Shown: piece after piece, positions 60,347 through 64,000 of the stretch
Layout: every line of letters starts with the position of its first letter
Numbering within the stretch: position 1 is the stretch's first letter
From: Karalla daura
Lineage: Eukaryota; Chordata; Actinopteri; Chaetodontiformes; Leiognathidae
Reading direction: 5' to 3'
Assembly (NCBI GenBank): GCA_029224185.1
Contig: CM055197.1
Span: 22,954,862-23,018,861, forward strand
DNA length: 64,000 nucleotides
Made by a program: the position numbers and the translations under genes
Notes under the pieces: model-generated
What the model was told of the DNA's origin: nothing
What the model saw: the letters and a program-made list of their open reading frames with translations, nothing else
Databases searched by the model: none

Positions 60347-61881
60347 TCAATATGTCACTGTGACATTGTCAGGTGCCTTCCTCATGTAGTGAGTATTTTG
60401 ATGATATCTCTGTGACTCGAATAGGAAAATACAAAAGGACAACTTTGAAAAGAAAAGTCTGCCCTGGGTAATTAGCTTGATTTTGAAATCAAAAATCAGA
60501 CTTATGACAAAGGATTTACTCTTAACCTCCTAAACACAAATGGGTGAAGGAGGAACTAAATTGATCATTCCAAAATCAAGGTAGTGATACATTGACGTTC
60601 CTGAGCAGCCTCAACTCAATGGACTAAAGTCGAGATGACCTGAACATCTCCCAAAGGAATCACGCTTTGAAGTCTTCAGGAAGATCAAAGGCGTCAGCGA
60701 TGATGTCACACTGGCTCACCTTGTCTGACATCAATATGTCACTGTGACATTATCAGGTGTCTTTCTCATGTAGTGAGTAGTCTGATGACATCTCTGTGAC
60801 ATCATTAGGAAAATAAAAAAAGACAACATTGAAAAGAAAAGTCTGCCCTGGGTAATTAGCATGATTTTGTAATCCAAAATCAAGGTAATGAGAAAGGGGT
60901 TACACTTGACCTCCTAAACTCAAATGGGTGGAGGAGGAACAAAACTGATCATTCAAAAATCAAAGTAATTACACTTTGATAGTGCTTAGCAACTTAAAGT
61001 CAAAGGACGAAAGTTGATATGACTTGAACATATCCCAAAGGAATCACGCTTTGAAGTCTTCAGGAAGATCAAAGGCGTCAGCGATGATGTCACACTGGCT
61101 CACCTTGTCTGACATCAATTTGTCACTGTGACATTGTCAGGTGCCTTCCTCATGTAGTGAGTATTTTGATGATATCTCTGTGACTCGAATAGGAAAATAC
61201 AAAAGGACAACTTTGAAAAGAAAAGTCTGCCCTGGGTAATTAGCTTGATTTTGAAATCAAAAATCAGACTTATGACAAAGGATTTACTCTTAACTTCCTT
61301 CACACAAATGGGTGAAGGAGGAACTAAATTGATCATTCCAAAATCAAAGTAGTGATACATTGACGTTCCTGAGCAGCCTCAACTCAATGGACTAAAGTCG
61401 AGATGACCTGAACATCTCCCAAAGGAATCACGCTTTGAAGTCTTCAGGAAGATCAAAGGCGTCAGCGATGATGTCACACTGGCTCACCTTGTCTGACATC
61501 AATATGTCACTGTGACATTGTCAGGTGCCTTCCTCATGTAGTGAGTATTTTGATGATATCTCTTGACTCGAATAGGAAAATAAAAAAGGACAACTTTGAA
61601 AAGAAAAGTCTGCCCTGGGTAATTAGCTTGACTTTGAAATCAAAAATCAGACTTATGACAAAGGATTTACTCTTAACTTCCTTCACACAAATGGGTGAAG
61701 GAGGAACTAAATTGATCATTCCAAAATCAAGGTAGTGATACATTGACGTTCCTGAGCAGCCTCAACTCAATGGACTAAAGTCGAGATGACCTGAACATCT
61801 CCCAAAGGAATCACGCTTTGAAGTCTTCAGGAAGATCAAAGGCGTCAGCGATGATGTCACACTGGCTCACCTTGTCTGACA
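60347..61881 (+). repeat. HOR block, 4 units: fE2 fG fD/fE fF (copy of 52677-54211)
   Basis: Units start at 60347, 60731, 61115 and 61499, each 7,670 bp after its match. The CAAGGTAGTG mark of the fE2 and the CAATTTG start of the third unit are shared. The fF at 61499 also reads CAAGGTAGTG, which its partner lacks. Confidence 0.88.
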
Positions 61882-63798
61882 TCAATATGTCACTGTGACA
61901 TTATCAGGTGTCTTTCTCATGTAGTGAGTAGTCTGATGACATCTCTGTGACATCATTAGGAAAATAAAAAAAGACAACATTGAAAAGAAAAGTCTGCCCT
62001 GGGTAATTAGCATGATTTTGTAATCCAAAATCAAGGTAATGAGAAAGGGGTTACACTTGACCTCCTAAACTCAAATGGGTGGAGGAGGAACAAAACTGAT
62101 CATTCAAAAATCAAAGTAATTACACTTTGATAGTGCTTAGCAACTTAAAGTCAAAGGACGAAAGTTGATATGACTTGAACATATCCCAAAGGAATCACGC
62201 TTTGAAGTCTTCAGGAAGATCAAAGGCGTCAGCGATGATGTCACACTGGCTCACCTTGTCTGACATCAATTTGTCACTGTGACATTGTCAGGTGCCTTCC
62301 TCATGTAGTGAGTATTTTGATGATATCTCTGTGACTCGAATAGGAAAATACAAAAGGACAACTTTGAAAAGAAAAGTCTGCCCTGGGTAATTAGCTTGAT
62401 TTTGAAATCAAAAATCAGACTTATGACAAAGGATTTACTCTTAACTTCCTTCACACAAATGGGTGAAGGAGGAACTAAATTGATCATTCCAAAATCAAAG
62501 TAGTGATACATTGACGTTCCTGAGCAGCCTCAACTCAATGGACTAAAGTCGAGATGACCTGAACATCTCCCAAAGGAATCACGCTTTGAAGTCTTCAGGA
62601 AGATCAAAGGCGTCAGCGATGATGTCACACTGGCTCACCTTGTCTGACATCAATATGTCACTGTGACATTGTCAGGTGCCTTCCTCATGTAGTGAGTATT
62701 TTGATGATATCTCTTGACTCGAATAGGAAAATAAAAAAGGACAACTTTGAAAAGAAAAGTCTGCCCTGGGTAATTAGCTTGACTTTGAAATCAAAAATCA
62801 GACTTATGACAAAGGATTTACTCTTAACTTCCTTCACACAAATGGGTGAAGGAGGAACTAAATTGATCATTCCAAAATCAAAGTAGTGATACATTGACGT
62901 TCCTGAGCAGCCTCAACTCAATGGACTAAAGTCGAGATGACCTGAACATCTCCCAAAGGAATCACGCTTTGAAGTCTTCAGGAAGATCAAAGGCGTCAGC
63001 GATGATGTCACACTGGCTCACCTTGTCTGACATCAATATGTCACTGTGACATTGTCAGGTGCCTTCCTCATGTAGTGAGTATTTTGATGATATCTCTTGA
63101 CTCGAATAGGAACATACAAAAGGACAACATTGAAAAGAAAAGTCTGCCCTGGGTAATTAGCTTGATTTTGAAATCCAAAATCAGACTTATGAAAAAGGAT
63201 TTACTCTTACCCTCCTGAACACAAATGGGTGAAGGAGGAACTAAATTGATCATTCTAAAATCAAAGTAATGATACATTGACGTTGCAGAGCAGCCTAAAC
63301 TCAATGGACTAAAGTCGAGATGACCTGAACATCTCTCAAAGGAATCACGCTTTGAAGTCTTCAGGAAGATCAAAGGCGTCAGCGATGATGTCACACTGGC
63401 TCACCTTGTCTGACATCAATATGTCACTGTGACATTGTCAGGTGCCTTCCTCATGTAGTGAGTATTTTGATGATATCTCTTGACTCGAATAGGAAAATAA
63501 AAAAGTACAACTTTGAAAAGAAAAGTCTGCCCTGGGTAATTAGCTTGACTTTGAAATCAAAAATCAGACTTATGACAAAGGATTTACTCTTAACTTCCTT
63601 CACACAAATGGGTGAAGGAGGAACTAAATTGATCATTCCAAAATCAAAGTAGTGATACATTGACGTTCCTGAGCAGCCTCAACTCAATGGACTAAAGTCG
63701 AGATGACCTGAACATCTCCCAAAGGAATCACGCTTTGAAGTCTTCAGGAAGATCAAAGGCGTCAGCGATGATGTCACACTGGCTCACCTTGTCTGACA
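61882..63798 (+). repeat. HOR block, 5 units: fG fD/fE fF fA fF
   Basis: Units start at 61882, 62266, 62650, 63033 and 63416. The first three repeat fG fD/fE fF of 60731-61881 at an offset of 1,151 bp, a short 3-unit duplication. The rest parallel 58431-59579, including AAAGTACAAC. Confidence 0.88.
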
Positions 63799-64000
63799 TC
63801 AATATGTCACTGTGACATTGTCAGGTGCCTTCCTCATGTAGTGAGTATTTTGATGATATCTCTTGACTCGAATAGGAACATACAAAAGGACAACATTGAA
63901 AAGAAAAGTCTGCCCTGGGTAATTAGCTTGATTTTGAAATCCAAAATCAGACTTATGAAAAAGGATTTACTCTTACCCTCCTTAACACAAATGGGTGAAG
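63799..64000 (+). repeat. Partial fA monomer at right edge
   Basis: The first 202 bases of an fA unit of the CCTTAACAC subtype, cut by the window edge. The array continues beyond it. Confidence 0.92.

Larger units (their letters stand above)
1..64000. repeat. Satellite DNA array, 383-384 bp monomer, about 167 units
   Basis: The TGTCACTGTGACA motif recurs every 383 or 384 bp from the first to the last line, always in the same orientation. From the first anchor (103) to the last (63799) there are 166 units in 63,696 bp. This total fits exactly with 116 units of 384 bp, 49 of 383 bp and one of 385 bp. The 383-bp units are the fA and fF families, which read CTCTTGACTCG where others read CTCTGTGACTCG, plus four units with private one-base deletions. 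No stretch lacks the repeat, so no gene-free unique DNA remains to describe. Arrays of this length, homogeneity and higher-order order are known from eukaryotic centromeric and pericentromeric heterochromatin. That location is inference here, and the species is not recognised. Confidence 0.98.

Noticed and set aside
1..64000. CRISPR-like array, because of regularly spaced repeats
   Set aside because: The whole 384-bp unit is repeated, with no unique spacers, and spacing is ten times too large.
1..64000. Naming the species or a known satellite family
   Set aside because: I do not recognise the monomer with confidence. A search of satellite databases would be needed, and none was possible.

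Overview
The whole 64 kb window is one uninterrupted array of satellite DNA. I find no protein-coding gene, RNA gene, transposon, CRISPR array or unique sequence in it. The unit is a head-to-tail monomer of 383-384 bp, about 39% G+C (one unit counted by hand). Taking base 1 as the T of the TCAATATGTCAC motif, unit 1 starts at 103. There are 166 complete units (116 of 384 bp, 49 of 383 bp, one of 385 bp), a partial unit at 1-102 and another at 63799-64000. All units have the same orientation and no junction is out of register. Long homogeneous arrays with nested higher-order repeats (HORs) are typical of centromeric or pericentromeric heterochromatin of a eukaryote. I cannot name the species or the satellite family from sequence alone.

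I sorted the units into eight families, called fA to fH (labels, not bases). Class I is fA, fB, fD, fE, fF and fH. Class II is fC and fG, whose central part is diverged (GTGACATCATTAGG instead of GTGACTCGAATAGG, and AATGAGAAAGGGGTT instead of the TTATGA..AAGGATTTACTC region). Both classes share a nearly invariant block of about 100 bp across the unit junction. Counts over 166 units: fA 25, fB 9, fC 29, fD 23, fE 19, fE2 (an fE variant) 10, fF 20, fG 20, fH 4, hybrids 7.

Layout. 1-26.6 kb follows a 10-unit HOR, fA fB fC fF fA fE fG fD fC fE (3,837 bp), seen complete at 2405-6241 and 21970-25806 and in deleted or fused forms elsewhere. It contains an exact-looking tandem duplication of 5,370 bp (6625-11994 and 11995-17364). 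At least 7.1 kb from the left edge recurs 19,565 bp downstream. 26.6-35.8 kb is a mosaic rich in hybrid units and holds most of family fH. 35.8-41.2 kb is a 5-unit HOR, fA fE2 fG fD fC (1,919 bp). 41.2-48.1 kb is a 9-unit HOR present twice (3,456 bp each). 48.1-64.0 kb is a mosaic of fE fF fA fF fA and fG fD fC modules, with a decayed duplication at 8,822 bp spacing.

No gene network can be described. What the window records is repeated in-register unequal crossing-over and gene conversion, plus a dense, conserved set of inverted repeats (a TGTCA/TGACA cluster and two hairpins per unit) that could be protein-binding or structure-forming. Family assignments and spacings come from reading the sequence by eye; no alignment or database search was run.
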